64,000 nt of DNA from Streptococcus macacae NCTC 11558 (GTDB lineage Bacteria; Bacillota; Bacilli; Lactobacillales; Streptococcaceae): the NCBI RefSeq assembly GCF_000187995.2, contig NZ_AEUW02000001.1, forward strand, positions 930,001 through 994,000, read 5' to 3'. The notes under the pieces were generated by a model. It saw only the letters and a list, made by a program, of their open reading frames with translations. It did no database searches and was not told the DNA's origin. This document shows, piece after piece, positions 42,865-52,891 of the stretch (position 1 is its first letter; every line of letters begins with the position of its first letter). Position numbers and translations under genes: made by a program.

Positions 42865-43922
42865 ACAGTATTACCTGAGTCACCTTCCTCTTCGTTTTTG
42901 CTGCCTTCCAAATGCTCTGCTTCTCTGGCAAATTTTTGAGCAATCGCCTCTAAAACTAATTCTTCTGTATCTAAAGTGATCGCATCATCTGAAATTTCAT
43001 CTGTATTAGCAAAGAACTCGATATGATTTTTTAAATTGTATAATTCAATGGGAGCATCACCGCCATACTCGCCATCAAGATTTATCATCATCCGCTTGGA
43101 TTTTTCTCCTTGGGGGATAATCTGTAGATAACTGGTTTTAATATATTCGATTTTTTTATGATTAATATGGCGTCCGCCTGTCAAAACCAAACGAATCAGA
43201 CCTGTCAATTCAAAAAGATTTGCCGTCTTAACAAGTATCAAGGTAAATTGGCCATCGTCTAATTTAGCATCTGGTGCAATCGTTTCAAATCCGCCAACAG
43301 AATTCGTCAAAGCTACGAAAATCATAGAAACTTTTCCTTCAAAGACACCATGATCATGGACAACTTTGACAGGAACATTGCGCACGCGCGGCAGCAATTC
43401 CGCACCTTTAACCAGATAAGCCAGATAGCCAAACATGGTCTTTAGCTGGCTTGGAACGCTGTAGGTCAGCTCTGTCAAGCTGCCTGCAGCAGCAATATTA
43501 ATGAAATATTTATTATTATAGGCTCTGCCGATATCCATATGAATAGATTGATTCTTTCCAATCATCTGAGCCGCTTCAATGGGATTGCCTCGAGGAATTT
43601 TTAGAGCGCGCGCAAAATCATTCGTTGTCCCAGTTGGTATAATCGCCATTTTAGGGCGCTTGCGCAGAGGAGCTATTCCACTGACAACTTCATTGATTGT
43701 CCCGTCCCCTCCTGCTGCAATGACCAAGTCAAAACCGGCTTTTGCCGCACGAGCAGCTTCATTTTTAGCAGAATCTTTATCCGGTGTGGTCCTAAATGCG
43801 CTCGTTTCATATCCAAATCCTTCCAAAATATCAAGAACGTCTGCTACATTTTTTTTCATAATTTCCTGTCCGGAAGTAGGATTATAAATCAAACGCGCCC
43901 GCTTTAGTTTCTTTGCTACCAT
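42861..43922 (-). CDS. dagK: Diacylglycerol kinase-family lipid kinase
   Basis: 353 residues of the DgkB/YegS family. Phosphorylates diacylglycerol-like lipids using ATP at the inner membrane face. The nucleotide motif AAGGDGTINEVVSG (near residues 68-81) and PTGTTNDFARAL are intact; the N-terminus RLIYNPTSGQE is typical. The C-terminal 40 residues are acidic and probably disordered. Ten bases after ligA and overlapping pulA by four bases. DgkB is the likeliest identity; bmrU-like paralogues are possible. Confidence 0.9.
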   Translation of the reverse strand: MVAKKLKRARLIYNPTSGQEIMKKNVADVLDILEGFGYETSAFRTTPDKDSAKNEAARAAKAGFDLVIAAGGDGTINEVVSGIAPLRKRPKMAIIPTGTTNDFARALKIPRGNPIEAAQMIGKNQSIHMDIGRAYNNKYFINIAAAGSLTELTYSVPSQLKTMFGYLAYLVKGAELLPRVRNVPVKVVHDHGVFEGKVSMIFVALTNSVGGFETIAPDAKLDDGQFTLILVKTANLFELTGLIRLVLTGGRHINHKKIEYIKTSYLQIIPQGEKSKRMMINLDGEYGGDAPIELYNLKNHIEFFANTDEISDDAITLDTEELVLEAIAQKFAREAEHLEGSKNEEEGDSGNTV

Positions 43923-43932
43923 CTCTTATCCC

Positions 43933-45915
<1,983 letters not shown>

Positions 45916-46046
45916 CTACTTTTCCCTAATTTTTGGACTAGAAATACAGAAAAGAGAGGCGTTTACAATCGTGATTTGGCAGAAATCAATTTTAGCATCT
46001 TACTCCAAGCTCTTAATAGCCAAAAGACAGACCTAATGTATTTTAA

Positions 46047-46074
46047 AAGAGGTTGGATTCTATCCTAACCTCTT
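46047..46074 (-). terminator. Terminator after the polytopic membrane protein gene
   Basis: AAGAGGTTGGAT (46047-46058) pairs with ATCC-T-AACCTCTT (46062-46074), one bulge, 3-base loop, followed by TTTTA on the minus strand. Six bases after the stop. Confidence 0.7.
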
Positions 46075-46080
46075 AAAGAT

Positions 46081-47586
46081 TTACGGCAGACCTCTTCTTC
46101 CTTGCCTATACTGTGTCAAACCTAAAGCAGATAAAATAAGAATCTGCGGTAAAAATTGAATTAAATAACGGGTTTTTCCTCCCTCAAAGATAAGAAGGAA
46201 TAAGAGACCGCCAAAAACAGCCAAAGAAAGAAAGTGCATAGGATCACTGGCTTTATAATAAAAGAATACTGCTACAAGTCCCAAAGCCATCACAATCCAT
46301 ACGACCTGTTTGCTATAGGCATAGTATTGATATTCTTTCTTATCAATACTGAGAAAATAGGTGCGGATAAATTGGGCCAAACGATTATGTTTAGTATATT
46401 TGTAAAGCGGACTAATAATCGGTGTCTTTTCATTTTCTAAATCCTGATATGACCAGCCAAGAGTTCCTTCTGCAACTGTCAGCGACTGCTTTTGATAGAG
46501 ATGGCCAAGAAAGGTATACCATGTATAATGTTTCCATCTTCTTTGAATATCTTTTATAACATTTTCTGTCTTAAACATGCCGTTATTGTAATCATTTCGC
46601 TTCTTGGGGTCAACATACTGCAGTAAGCCCCTTTTCATATCTTCCTGATTATGCCCTGTATCAGTCAGGCCTAAATCAATAAAAAGCAAAGGGCCCTTAG
46701 CCAAACCTTCTCCTTTTACCAAAGGAACTACTTTTTGATGATTAATAGCTATTTTAACAGCACCATAGGATAAGCCAAAGGCAAGCCCTATACAAGATAA
46801 GATAACAGCAAATTTTTTCCATTGATTTTTAAAAAACAAAATAAGTAAAAAGGCCAAGACTAAGATAAAAGTGGTTGGTCTCACCAAGACAGCCAGAGCT
46901 GATAACAAACCCAAATAAACAGATTGTTTCTTAAGCCTTAGCCCCTCCCTTGTCTTGAATATATCTAAAGCTAAAAAAATCTGTAGGGCAATTAAAGGTA
47001 AGGGCAAAATATCCGTGTACATAGAGTAAAAATAAGGAGAAAATCCAATTAACAGAAGATAAAAGCTAAAGACAGCATCTGCAGCAGCTTGATCAAAATG
47101 CCTTTTCATCCCTTTATATAAGATCCAAGCTGTAAGATCCGTATAAACCATATTGAGTAACTGCATGACCCATAAACCATAAAAGCCAAAAGCAGAGTAG
47201 AAAAAACGCTCATATAAAAAGAGAGGAAGATTATTGGGATTTCGTGTCAGATAACTGGAAATTTGATTTTCTGTTATTGTTTTAAAAGCTCCTGAGAAGA
47301 CAACTCCTGCATCTCGGCGAATCAGCTGCTCGGCAGCTCCTAGCATCAGCAGCTGAACAATGATAACAGCTGCCATAATCGCAAACTTATGCTTCATTAA
47401 AAAAGAATAGAGATGTTTTCGCCATGCTATAATACATAAAAAAAAGAAAATCAAAAACCAAATTGTCCAAGATTTCCATTCTGCCAGTATAAACAGCTCC
47501 TGCACAGAAACAAACAGCCAGTGCAGACTAAAAACAAGTAAAAGCAAACGTAAAATTTTAAAACTTGTTTGAAAAAATGTTATCAT
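46081..47586 (-). CDS. Polytopic GT-C glycosyltransferase-like protein (XrtG-associated type)
   Basis: 501 residues with about ten to eleven membrane helices and one larger extracytoplasmic segment (about residues 290-400, LFIDLGLTDTGHNQEDMKRG). The first helix region and the RRDAGVV motif after the third helix resemble GT-C lipid-sugar-dependent glycosyltransferases, and the whole resembles the TIGR03766 family seen near the exosortase-like XrtG, as I recall it. It would transfer a sugar from a polyprenyl carrier outside the membrane; acceptor unknown. Here it is monocistronic with no XrtG neighbour. Function call is tentative. Confidence 0.65.
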   Translation of the reverse strand: MITFFQTSFKILRLLLLVFSLHWLFVSVQELFILAEWKSWTIWFLIFFFLCIIAWRKHLYSFLMKHKFAIMAAVIIVQLLMLGAAEQLIRRDAGVVFSGAFKTITENQISSYLTRNPNNLPLFLYERFFYSAFGFYGLWVMQLLNMVYTDLTAWILYKGMKRHFDQAAADAVFSFYLLLIGFSPYFYSMYTDILPLPLIALQIFLALDIFKTREGLRLKKQSVYLGLLSALAVLVRPTTFILVLAFLLILFFKNQWKKFAVILSCIGLAFGLSYGAVKIAINHQKVVPLVKGEGLAKGPLLFIDLGLTDTGHNQEDMKRGLLQYVDPKKRNDYNNGMFKTENVIKDIQRRWKHYTWYTFLGHLYQKQSLTVAEGTLGWSYQDLENEKTPIISPLYKYTKHNRLAQFIRTYFLSIDKKEYQYYAYSKQVVWIVMALGLVAVFFYYKASDPMHFLSLAVFGGLLFLLIFEGGKTRYLIQFLPQILILSALGLTQYRQGRRGLP

Positions 47587-47727
47587 TTTTTCATTATAAC
47601 ATAGCTTATGGATGATGTCGCGATCTAACCTCTCTCTTTCTGTGCCTTCTCTTATTGTTTATGTGACAGTAAACAAGTATAGCAACAAAATACATTGGTT
47701 TACTGCGTGCGATAATTTTAAAGAAAA

Positions 47728-47757
47728 AGAGATGGAAACACCTTAGTCTCCATCTCT
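47728..47757 (-). terminator. Terminator downstream of queT
   Basis: AGAGATGGA (47728-47736) pairs with TCCATCTCT (47749-47757), 12-base loop, with TTTTTC after it on the minus strand. About 115 bases beyond the queT stop. Confidence 0.6.
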
Positions 47758-47870
47758 CTTGCAGCAATACCTTGGCTAAACAAAAATGATAATCGTTAGA
47801 TGCTAAGCTGCATCATTGAAAACAACTGCCATTAACCTTTATCATAAAAGCCAATACATGAAATACTTTA

Positions 47871-48389
47871 CTATTGTTTAAAATTAATATATCTAGCTAA
47901 CTTATCCACAACAATAGCGCCAACAAGCAAGGAAGCCAATTCGCCGACTGCTGTCGTAAACCAAGTCAAAAGAAAAGGTAACTTTAAGATCACATGCAAT
48001 TCCCAAGCAATCGTCACCATACTAGCAGCAAAAAAGAGGGAAAAGAAGAAGAAACCTTTATTTATCAGCCCTTTAAAAAGATAGGAATGACAGTATTTTT
48101 CAAAAAATAAAACACCTAGGGTTAAAAAGACCAGGGTTGAGCCGCCACCTACTATAACATCAATTAAGCCCAGACTTTGAGGACTGATGGCATTAGCAAT
48201 CATACAGCCAAGCGTCACACCGATAATGTATTTCCGATTATAAAAGGCTAGAAAATTCATCATTTCAGAGATACGAAATTGATAAGCACCGTAAGAAATG
48301 GCATTTAAAGGGGGCATTGCAGTTAAGACAACATAAATAGCTGCAACAAGCGCTATTTGCGTCATATCACGTAGAGTTAAATTTTTCAT
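47871..48389 (-). CDS. queT: QueT-family queuosine-precursor transporter
   Basis: 172 residues with about five membrane helices; no soluble domain. It matches the QueT family (COG4708), the substrate-binding S component thought to import preQ0/preQ1 for queuosine tRNA modification using an ECF energising module encoded elsewhere. The preQ1-II riboswitch directly upstream independently supports the substrate. No queuosine synthesis genes are near, consistent with salvage. Confidence 0.92.
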   Translation of the reverse strand: MKNLTLRDMTQIALVAAIYVVLTAMPPLNAISYGAYQFRISEMMNFLAFYNRKYIIGVTLGCMIANAISPQSLGLIDVIVGGGSTLVFLTLGVLFFEKYCHSYLFKGLINKGFFFFSLFFAASMVTIAWELHVILKLPFLLTWFTTAVGELASLLVGAIVVDKLARYINFKQ

Positions 48390-48396
48390 TCTTTTC

Positions 48397-48452
48397 TCCT
48401 TTAGCGGCTTAACCGCTTATAATATGCTTGACCAAAGGCAGGAAGTGTCAAG
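48397..48452 (-). promoter_or_regulatory. preQ1-II riboswitch controlling queT
   Basis: On the minus strand: P1 stem CTTGAC (48447-48452) with GTCAAG (48427-48432); then CATATTA; the extra hairpin GCGG-TTAAG-CCGC (48404-48416); and AAAGGAG (48397-48403), whose AAAGG can pair with CCTTT in the P1 loop to form the pseudoknot. AGGAG is the queT ribosome binding site, so ligand binding would hide it and block translation. All parts match the class II preQ1 aptamer known from Streptococcaceae. Confidence 0.93.
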
Positions 48453-48473
48453 GGCTGCTAAAGCAACTCATCT

Positions 48474-48482
48474 AGTATAGCA
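48474..48482 (-). promoter_or_regulatory. Extended -10 promoter of queT
   Basis: Minus-strand TGCTATACT (hexamer 48474-48479) with no clear -35; transcription would start about 15 bases before the riboswitch. Confidence 0.5.
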
Positions 48483-48512
48483 TATTTCTTAGGATTTTGA
48501 TATAGTAATACT

Positions 48513-48971
48513 ATGAAAAAATTAATACACAAGAAAACCTTAAAAAAAATGGTGACCCATGAAGCGTCTAAGTATATCTTTTTTGGAGCTTTGGCTACCT
48601 TGGTCTATTTTGTCATACGGACCCCGCTGTTTTATTTCACCAAAGAAGCCACTTTTTCAGCAGTTATCGCTCATATCATCGCTATTATCTTTGCCTTTTT
48701 TACCAATGATTATTTTGTCTTCAATCAAAAACGCCAAGGCTGGCTGAAACGTTTCATCCAATTTTTCATCGCCCGCCTGTCGACCTTGGTACTTGATTTG
48801 GCACTGGCCTTTTTACTGGTAGATCAATTTCCGCATATCATTGGACAATTTGTCGGTGACAGCCACAATCTGGTTAACTTCATTGAAACCATTATATCGC
48901 AGTTTTTAATCATGGCAACCAACTATATTATTAGCAAATTCTTTATCTTCAAAAACAAAAAGGAGAGCTAA
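48513..48971 (+). CDS. GtrA-family membrane protein
   Basis: 152 residues with four membrane helices and the GtrA-family pattern (YIFFGALATLVYFVIR, then FTNDYFVFNQKR). Family members are thought to help flip lipid-linked sugars for wall or teichoic acid glycosylation. Divergent from queT. No Shine-Dalgarno is visible before the ATG, and an extended -10 (TGATATAGT, hexamer 48501-48506) ends six bases before it, so the mRNA may be leaderless. Possibly works with the glycosyltransferase-like protein at 46081-47586 (inference from proximity). Confidence 0.85.
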   Translation: MKKLIHKKTLKKMVTHEASKYIFFGALATLVYFVIRTPLFYFTKEATFSAVIAHIIAIIFAFFTNDYFVFNQKRQGWLKRFIQFFIARLSTLVLDLALAFLLVDQFPHIIGQFVGDSHNLVNFIETIISQFLIMATNYIISKFFIFKNKKES

Positions 48972-49001
48972 TTTGATGCTCTCCCCATAGAGAAATCTAA
49001 T

Positions 49002-49028
49002 AAAAGGGCTGAAGTTTCAGCCTTTTTT
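49002..49028. terminator. Bidirectional terminator between gtrA and the response regulator
   Basis: AAAAGGGCTGAA with TTCAGCCTTTT, one bulged G and a 2-base loop, flanked by A and T runs. Serves both converging genes. Confidence 0.8.
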
Positions 49029-49048
49029 ATTTACCTGTATATGACAAG

Positions 49049-49645
49049 TTACAGCCAGCTGTTTTCACGCGCAATCCGCACCGCATCCGTTCGGTTGCTG
49101 GCTGATAATTTGTTAAAAATACTGGTCATATAATTTCTAATCGTTCCGTTAGACAGAAATAGTTTTTCTGAAATGTCCTGATTGGATAATCCCTTAGCTG
49201 CTAAACTGAGAACATCCTGTTCGCGCTGACTGAGAGGATTGGAAGCAAAGGCCGCCTCTTCCACCAGCTCAGGAGAATATTCCCTTTGACCTGCTAAAAC
49301 GGCGTGAATAGTTTGCATAAGTTCGCTTGCGGAACGATCCTTGAGCACATAGGCATCCACATGAGCTGCAAGCGCCCGTTTGAAATAGCCAGTTCTCTTG
49401 AAAGTCGTCACAATAATAACCTTCATATCTTTATTGGCTCGAATCCACTCTAAGACATCCAGACCCGTTTTCCCCGGCATTTCAACATCTAAAATAGCCA
49501 CATCAATAGTCTGAGCTTGAAGCAGTTCAATCGCTTCCTGACCATTGCCTGCCTGGTAGACCTGATCGACATCTTCTTCCATAAGAAGGAGCTGGCAAAG
49601 AGCATCTCTTAACATGGACTGGTCTTCTGCTACTAATAATTTCAT
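49049..49645 (-). CDS. NarL/DesR-type response regulator
   Basis: 198 residues. Receiver domain (1-120) with acidic E7/D8, phospho-acceptor Asp53 ([13 protein letters not shown]) and lysine in YVLKDRS; LuxR-type helix-turn-helix in about 137-190 ([35 protein letters not shown] pattern). It overlaps the kinase gene by four bases (ATGA). Regulators of this kind generally control the ABC transporter in the same operon, which here is decayed; likely surviving target is the small operon at 51075-51832, whose promoter carries ATGAC/GTCAT palindromes. Confidence 0.93.
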   Translation of the reverse strand: MKLLVAEDQSMLRDALCQLLLMEEDVDQVYQAGNGQEAIELLQAQTIDVAILDVEMPGKTGLDVLEWIRANKDMKVIIVTTFKRTGYFKRALAAHVDAYVLKDRSASELMQTIHAVLAGQREYSPELVEEAAFASNPLSQREQDVLSLAAKGLSNQDISEKLFLSNGTIRNYMTSIFNKLSASNRTDAVRIARENSWL

Positions 49646-50736
49646 TGCTTACCTCCTTCTTTGAGGGTAATGGTTACGATTGTAGGATTTGCTGATGAAG
49701 TAACTTCCACACTGCCCTCCACTAGACTTAGCCGTTCACGGATCGAGTGCAGTTCCTGACCTGTTAGTTTAATAAAACCTACTCCATTATCTCTGAAAAT
49801 AATTTCAATGCCCTTTTTTCTTCTTATCAAAATCTGGCATTGGCTAGCTTGACTGTGCTTGATGACATTATTAGCCAGTTCTCTCAAAATCATGGTGATA
49901 ATAGACTGAGTGACAGGAGCTAGACTGTTCAAATCCAGCTCATTATCAACAGCCAGTCCTATCTCTGACAGACCAAAAAGCCGCTCTATCTCACTGAGTT
50001 CCTCTGCTACCGTTTGGTATTTGAGGTTATTGACAATCTCACGAACCTCATGCATAGAAGTCTGGCTGATCTGATTGAGTTCTTCTAGCTGCTGCCTCAC
50101 TGCATCATACTGCCCTTTTTTCATCTGCTTAAGCGCCAGTTCGGTTTTCAGCGTCATCATGGCAAAAGTGTGCCCCAGTGTATCATGTAAATCCCGGCCG
50201 ATCCGATTGCGCTCATTTTCGGCCGATAAAAGATTAATGGTATGGTTTTGCTCGACAATCTCATCTTCCATCTTTTTTTGCAGGTGCAAGCGATTTTGAA
50301 AATAATACATACCAAGAACAAAGACCGGAGCAGCAGCCGACATCAAGACAGTCGCTAAGCCAGCTCCGTAAATCAAACCAGCAGCTGAAAGCAAAAGAGC
50401 AACGATCAAAAAAGAAGTAAAACGATAAGAACGGTAATGATCTCCAAAGCGCCAGACTAGAAGATTGACATGATAAAAGAGAAACCACATCATCGTCCCC
50501 TGATAGACAAGCGTCATAAAGCTAACATAAGCCAGCGTATAGAACCATAAAAAAGCAATCAACGTTTGATGGCGAGGTTCTAATCTCACTAAAAGCAGAT
50601 AAGAAAGAAGAAATCCTGCTGTCAAGTTTAAAGTCCATATGGGATAGAAACCCGTAAAGGCTCCTCCAATAGGGAAAATAAGAAAGACTAGTCCTATATA
50701 ATAGGGCAAATCATTTTTTTCGTGTCGTCTAAGCAC
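49642..50736 (-). CDS. DesK-type sensor histidine kinase
   Basis: 364 residues. Five to six N-terminal membrane helices with almost no external domain (residues 10-148), a HisKA_3 dimerisation region with His184 ([11 protein letters not shown]) and a short HATPase domain ([19 protein letters not shown]). The start is GTG at 50736 with AGAGG six bases upstream; it overlaps the last eight bases of the vestigial permease frame, showing it was once the third gene of an ATPase-permease-kinase-regulator operon. Signal unknown. Confidence 0.9.
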   Translation of the reverse strand: MLRRHEKNDLPYYIGLVFLIFPIGGAFTGFYPIWTLNLTAGFLLSYLLLVRLEPRHQTLIAFLWFYTLAYVSFMTLVYQGTMMWFLFYHVNLLVWRFGDHYRSYRFTSFLIVALLLSAAGLIYGAGLATVLMSAAAPVFVLGMYYFQNRLHLQKKMEDEIVEQNHTINLLSAENERNRIGRDLHDTLGHTFAMMTLKTELALKQMKKGQYDAVRQQLEELNQISQTSMHEVREIVNNLKYQTVAEELSEIERLFGLSEIGLAVDNELDLNSLAPVTQSIITMILRELANNVIKHSQASQCQILIRRKKGIEIIFRDNGVGFIKLTGQELHSIRERLSLVEGSVEVTSSANPTIVTITLKEGGKQ

Positions 50737-51038
50737 TTTCAGCCTCTTGCCTTTCTTTAATGATAAGGGCGAGCCCAGCCACTATTATGACATAGGCTAA
50801 TATAATAAGCAAGGAAAGCCAAGTTACCTGACCTTTTGGCTTAATCTTCTAACCTTTAACCAGAAGCCATCTTTCTATCGCCTAAAAGACAAGGCATGAG
50901 GGCCGTTTTCCCCGAACCGTTGGGAACAATGAGAGTAACACAGTCTTTCTGTTAAATATCAAAGGAAATATCCTCTAAAATCTTTTTTTGCTGAATTGCT
51001 TTACCAATCGCCCGCGCTCTTATTACTGAACTTTCCAT
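50729..51038 (-). pseudogene. Remnant of an ABC transporter (ATPase start and permease end)
   Basis: From the ATG at 51038 the minus strand encodes an ABC ATPase N-terminus (KILEDISFDI), interrupted by TAA at 50952-50954; the same frame continues with a damaged Walker A (VPNGSGKTAL, first glycine replaced) up to MASG and another stop. The remainder of the ATPase and nearly all of the permease are deleted; a second frame then encodes one membrane helix and the tail [11 protein letters not shown] ending TAG at 50729-50731, overlapping the kinase start. Multiple lesions rule out a single sequencing error. Confidence 0.8.
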
Positions 51039-51074
51039 TCTATTCTTCTTTATATGATGTACTTTCTTGTTATT

Positions 51075-51440
51075 TTAAATATCTAAGTACTCTATGATTT
51101 CACCATTTTGCACTTTTACAGCTAGTTTTTCAATGATATCTTCTCCTAAATATTTAGCGAATGCTTCCAAATCACTGGCAACTTCAAAGATATTATTTTC
51201 ATCAGTCTGACTAGGGTCAAAACTCAATCCCTCCTGCTCCCCGTCCCAGTAATGCCAATTAACATCCCTTCGTTCGTAGTAAACATAATTTCCTTTTTCT
51301 GTCAAATATACCCTTCGGGATACCAGCCATTGCCCATTCATAGATTTTATCGTATGAGAATACAGTTTCATTCCATGAAATATTTTTTTACTGCGAATAC
51401 CATCCTTAAAAAAGCTCAGTTTAATTTCCTTATAAGTCAT
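51075..51440 (-). CDS. EXLDI-type protein, function unknown
   Basis: 121 residues from the ATG at 51440, which has GGAGG seven bases upstream; an ATG five codons earlier (51455) overlaps the preceding stop as ATGA and is the alternative. Soluble, charged, with aromatic-rich beta segments (GNYVYYERRDVNWHYWDG) and the C-terminal motif EYLDI that gives the EXLDI family its name, as I recall. No known activity. Third gene of a small operon with two tiny membrane proteins, directly upstream of the decayed ABC/two-component locus. Confidence 0.75.
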   Translation of the reverse strand: MTYKEIKLSFFKDGIRSKKIFHGMKLYSHTIKSMNGQWLVSRRVYLTEKGNYVYYERRDVNWHYWDGEQEGLSFDPSQTDENNIFEVASDLEAFAKYLGEDIIEKLAVKVQNGEIIEYLDI

Positions 51441-51451
51441 TATTTCCCTCC

Positions 51452-51622
51452 TCATGATTTTCTAAAATAAGGAAATACGCCATAAAAGAGGACCATACAA
51501 ATGCCCATGAGACTGTACACATACCAAAGCGAAACCCCTTTAAAATAATCTGTAGTGAACGCCAAGACTCCTACAAAGACAGCAATACAGATAAAGATAA
51601 GCAATAATTTCAACGATCTCAT
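51452..51622 (-). CDS. 56-residue membrane protein, unknown
   Basis: Starts MRSLKLLLIF and ends FPYFRKS. Two predicted membrane helices (about residues 4-22 and 32-50) with a short loop (TTDYFKG). An excellent AGGAGG lies five bases before the ATG at 51622. Its stop overlaps the first possible ATG of the EXLDI gene. It is too short for many gene finders. No family recognised; a holin-like, immunity or transporter-accessory role are all possible but unproven. Confidence 0.75.
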   Translation of the reverse strand: MRSLKLLLIFICIAVFVGVLAFTTDYFKGVSLWYVYSLMGICMVLFYGVFPYFRKS

Positions 51623-51631
51623 ATTAACCTC

Positions 51632-51832
51632 CTAGTCTGTCAGCTCTTTAATGAAAAATTTAGCGAGATTAATCAAAACAAAGGCTGAAATCAATAAACC
51701 GATAAAAAGACCCAGATGTGAAAAAACAGCTTCAAAATGATATTTTTCAAAAATATCTGTAAAGATACTGAGACCTGCAAAAATAATGGCAATCAGCGCG
51801 TAAATGGCATAAGTGATTTTGATTTTCATCAT
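51632..51832 (-). CDS. 66-residue membrane protein, unknown
   Basis: Two predicted membrane helices (about residues 5-26 and 37-60) separated by FEKYHFEAVFSH. Either of two adjacent ATGs can start it (GAGG four bases upstream of the first). The stop TAG is part of the RBS region of the next gene, so the two are tightly coupled. First gene of the three-gene operon. Topology resembles the next gene product, suggesting an ancient duplication or a hetero-oligomer (inference). Confidence 0.75.
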   Translation of the reverse strand: MMKIKITYAIYALIAIIFAGLSIFTDIFEKYHFEAVFSHLGLFIGLLISAFVLINLAKFFIKELTD

Positions 51833-51884
51833 TATTCCTCATTTTCTTTAGTTCTGATACCAGTATAGCTTTATAAAAAAAGGA

Positions 51885-51928
51885 ACATTAGCCCCTAATG
51901 TCATGACCTGCTATGACTTTTGTCATAG
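51885..51928. promoter_or_regulatory. Stacked palindromes upstream of the small-membrane-protein operon
   Basis: Perfect palindromes ACATTAG-CCC-CTAATGT (51885-51901) and CTATGACTTTTGTCATAG (51911-51928), with GTCATGAC (51900-51907) between. A minus-strand -10 TATACT occurs at about 51862-51867 with no good -35, and the first palindrome overlaps where the -35 would be, the usual picture of an activator-dependent promoter. ATGAC-N4-GTCAT is plausible for a NarL-type regulator. Confidence 0.55.
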
Positions 51929-51930
51929 AA

Positions 51931-51959
51931 AAAGATGACTCTTTCTATTGGTCATCTTT
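51931..51959 (-). terminator. Terminator at the end of the YihY gene
   Basis: AAAGATGAC (51931-51939) pairs with GTCATCTTT (51951-51959), 11-base loop, with TTTTTC following on the minus strand. The gene's stop lies in the loop. Confidence 0.65.
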
Positions 51960-52880
51960 AGATCGATCTTTTTTGGTTATATAATCCCGTCTGGACTGAA
52001 TAATGCTAATAATATTCCCTCGGCGCGGTTTAAATTCTTTGACATACTGCTTTTGGTAACTAGCATTTAAAACAGCTCCTAAAATCAGAACTCTAGCAAA
52101 AAACGTAAACCATAACATCAAGGCAAAGAGGGTAACCGAACCAAATACACGCAGATTTTCCATGCTGGCCATGGCATAGCTGATATAAGTTCCAAACAAA
52201 CTTGTCATCGTGAAGAAAAGAATTCCGGTAAAAATAGTTCCCGGTAAAATATAACGAATACGACTGATTTTAACATTGGGCAAAATATAATAAAGTATAG
52301 CAAGAGCAACAAAAAAGATAGCTGCTGTCACAGGCTGCGTCAATGCCATCAGTACATCATACAAGTTTTGATTGAGATAAGTATTATGGTACAAAAACGT
52401 TAAAACAGTTTTACCAAAAGTAGAGAGAATAATAGCCAAAGCTAGAAAAAAAATAACCAGCAAGCTTGAAAACATACCGACGACATGCCCTAAAATGACA
52501 TCGCGGTGATCTTGAATACCATAAGACTTGTTCATTGCCTTTTGCAGGAAAGTCAGGCTTTTGGACATGGTCCATAAACCTATAATAACAGCTAACCACA
52601 AGAGGCTGGTTGAAGGCTTATCAAAGATACCTCTTACAATTCCTGCAGTATTTTCATAGAGCTGCTCGGGCAGATTATTTTTCATAAAAGACAAGAGCTC
52701 TGAGGTATTGATATTAAGATAAGGAAATAAATTAGCCAGCAGGACTAAAAACGGAAAAATCGTCAAAATAAGATAATAAGCTACGGCAATACTGGAGAGG
52801 TCCATCTCAGAACTTTTATAATAGGTAATAAAATGCTGCACAAACTGACTTGCCAATAATTTATCAATACGTTTTTTCAT
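51945..52880 (-). CDS. YihY/BrkB-family inner membrane protein
   Basis: 311 residues with about six membrane helices. The family signature is visible in AVAYYLILTIFPFLVLLANLFPYL (around residues 33-55) and in GTIFTGILFFTMTSLFGTYISY near residue 240. These proteins were once annotated as ribonuclease BN; that activity is not supported. Function is unknown, possibly transport. 11 bases after the map gene on the same strand, so co-transcribed with it. The C-terminal tail is basic. Confidence 0.88.
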   Translation of the reverse strand: MKKRIDKLLASQFVQHFITYYKSSEMDLSSIAVAYYLILTIFPFLVLLANLFPYLNINTSELLSFMKNNLPEQLYENTAGIVRGIFDKPSTSLLWLAVIIGLWTMSKSLTFLQKAMNKSYGIQDHRDVILGHVVGMFSSLLVIFFLALAIILSTFGKTVLTFLYHNTYLNQNLYDVLMALTQPVTAAIFFVALAILYYILPNVKISRIRYILPGTIFTGILFFTMTSLFGTYISYAMASMENLRVFGSVTLFALMLWFTFFARVLILGAVLNASYQKQYVKEFKPRRGNIISIIQSRRDYITKKDRSKDDQ

Positions 52881-52891
52881 GATTTTATCAA

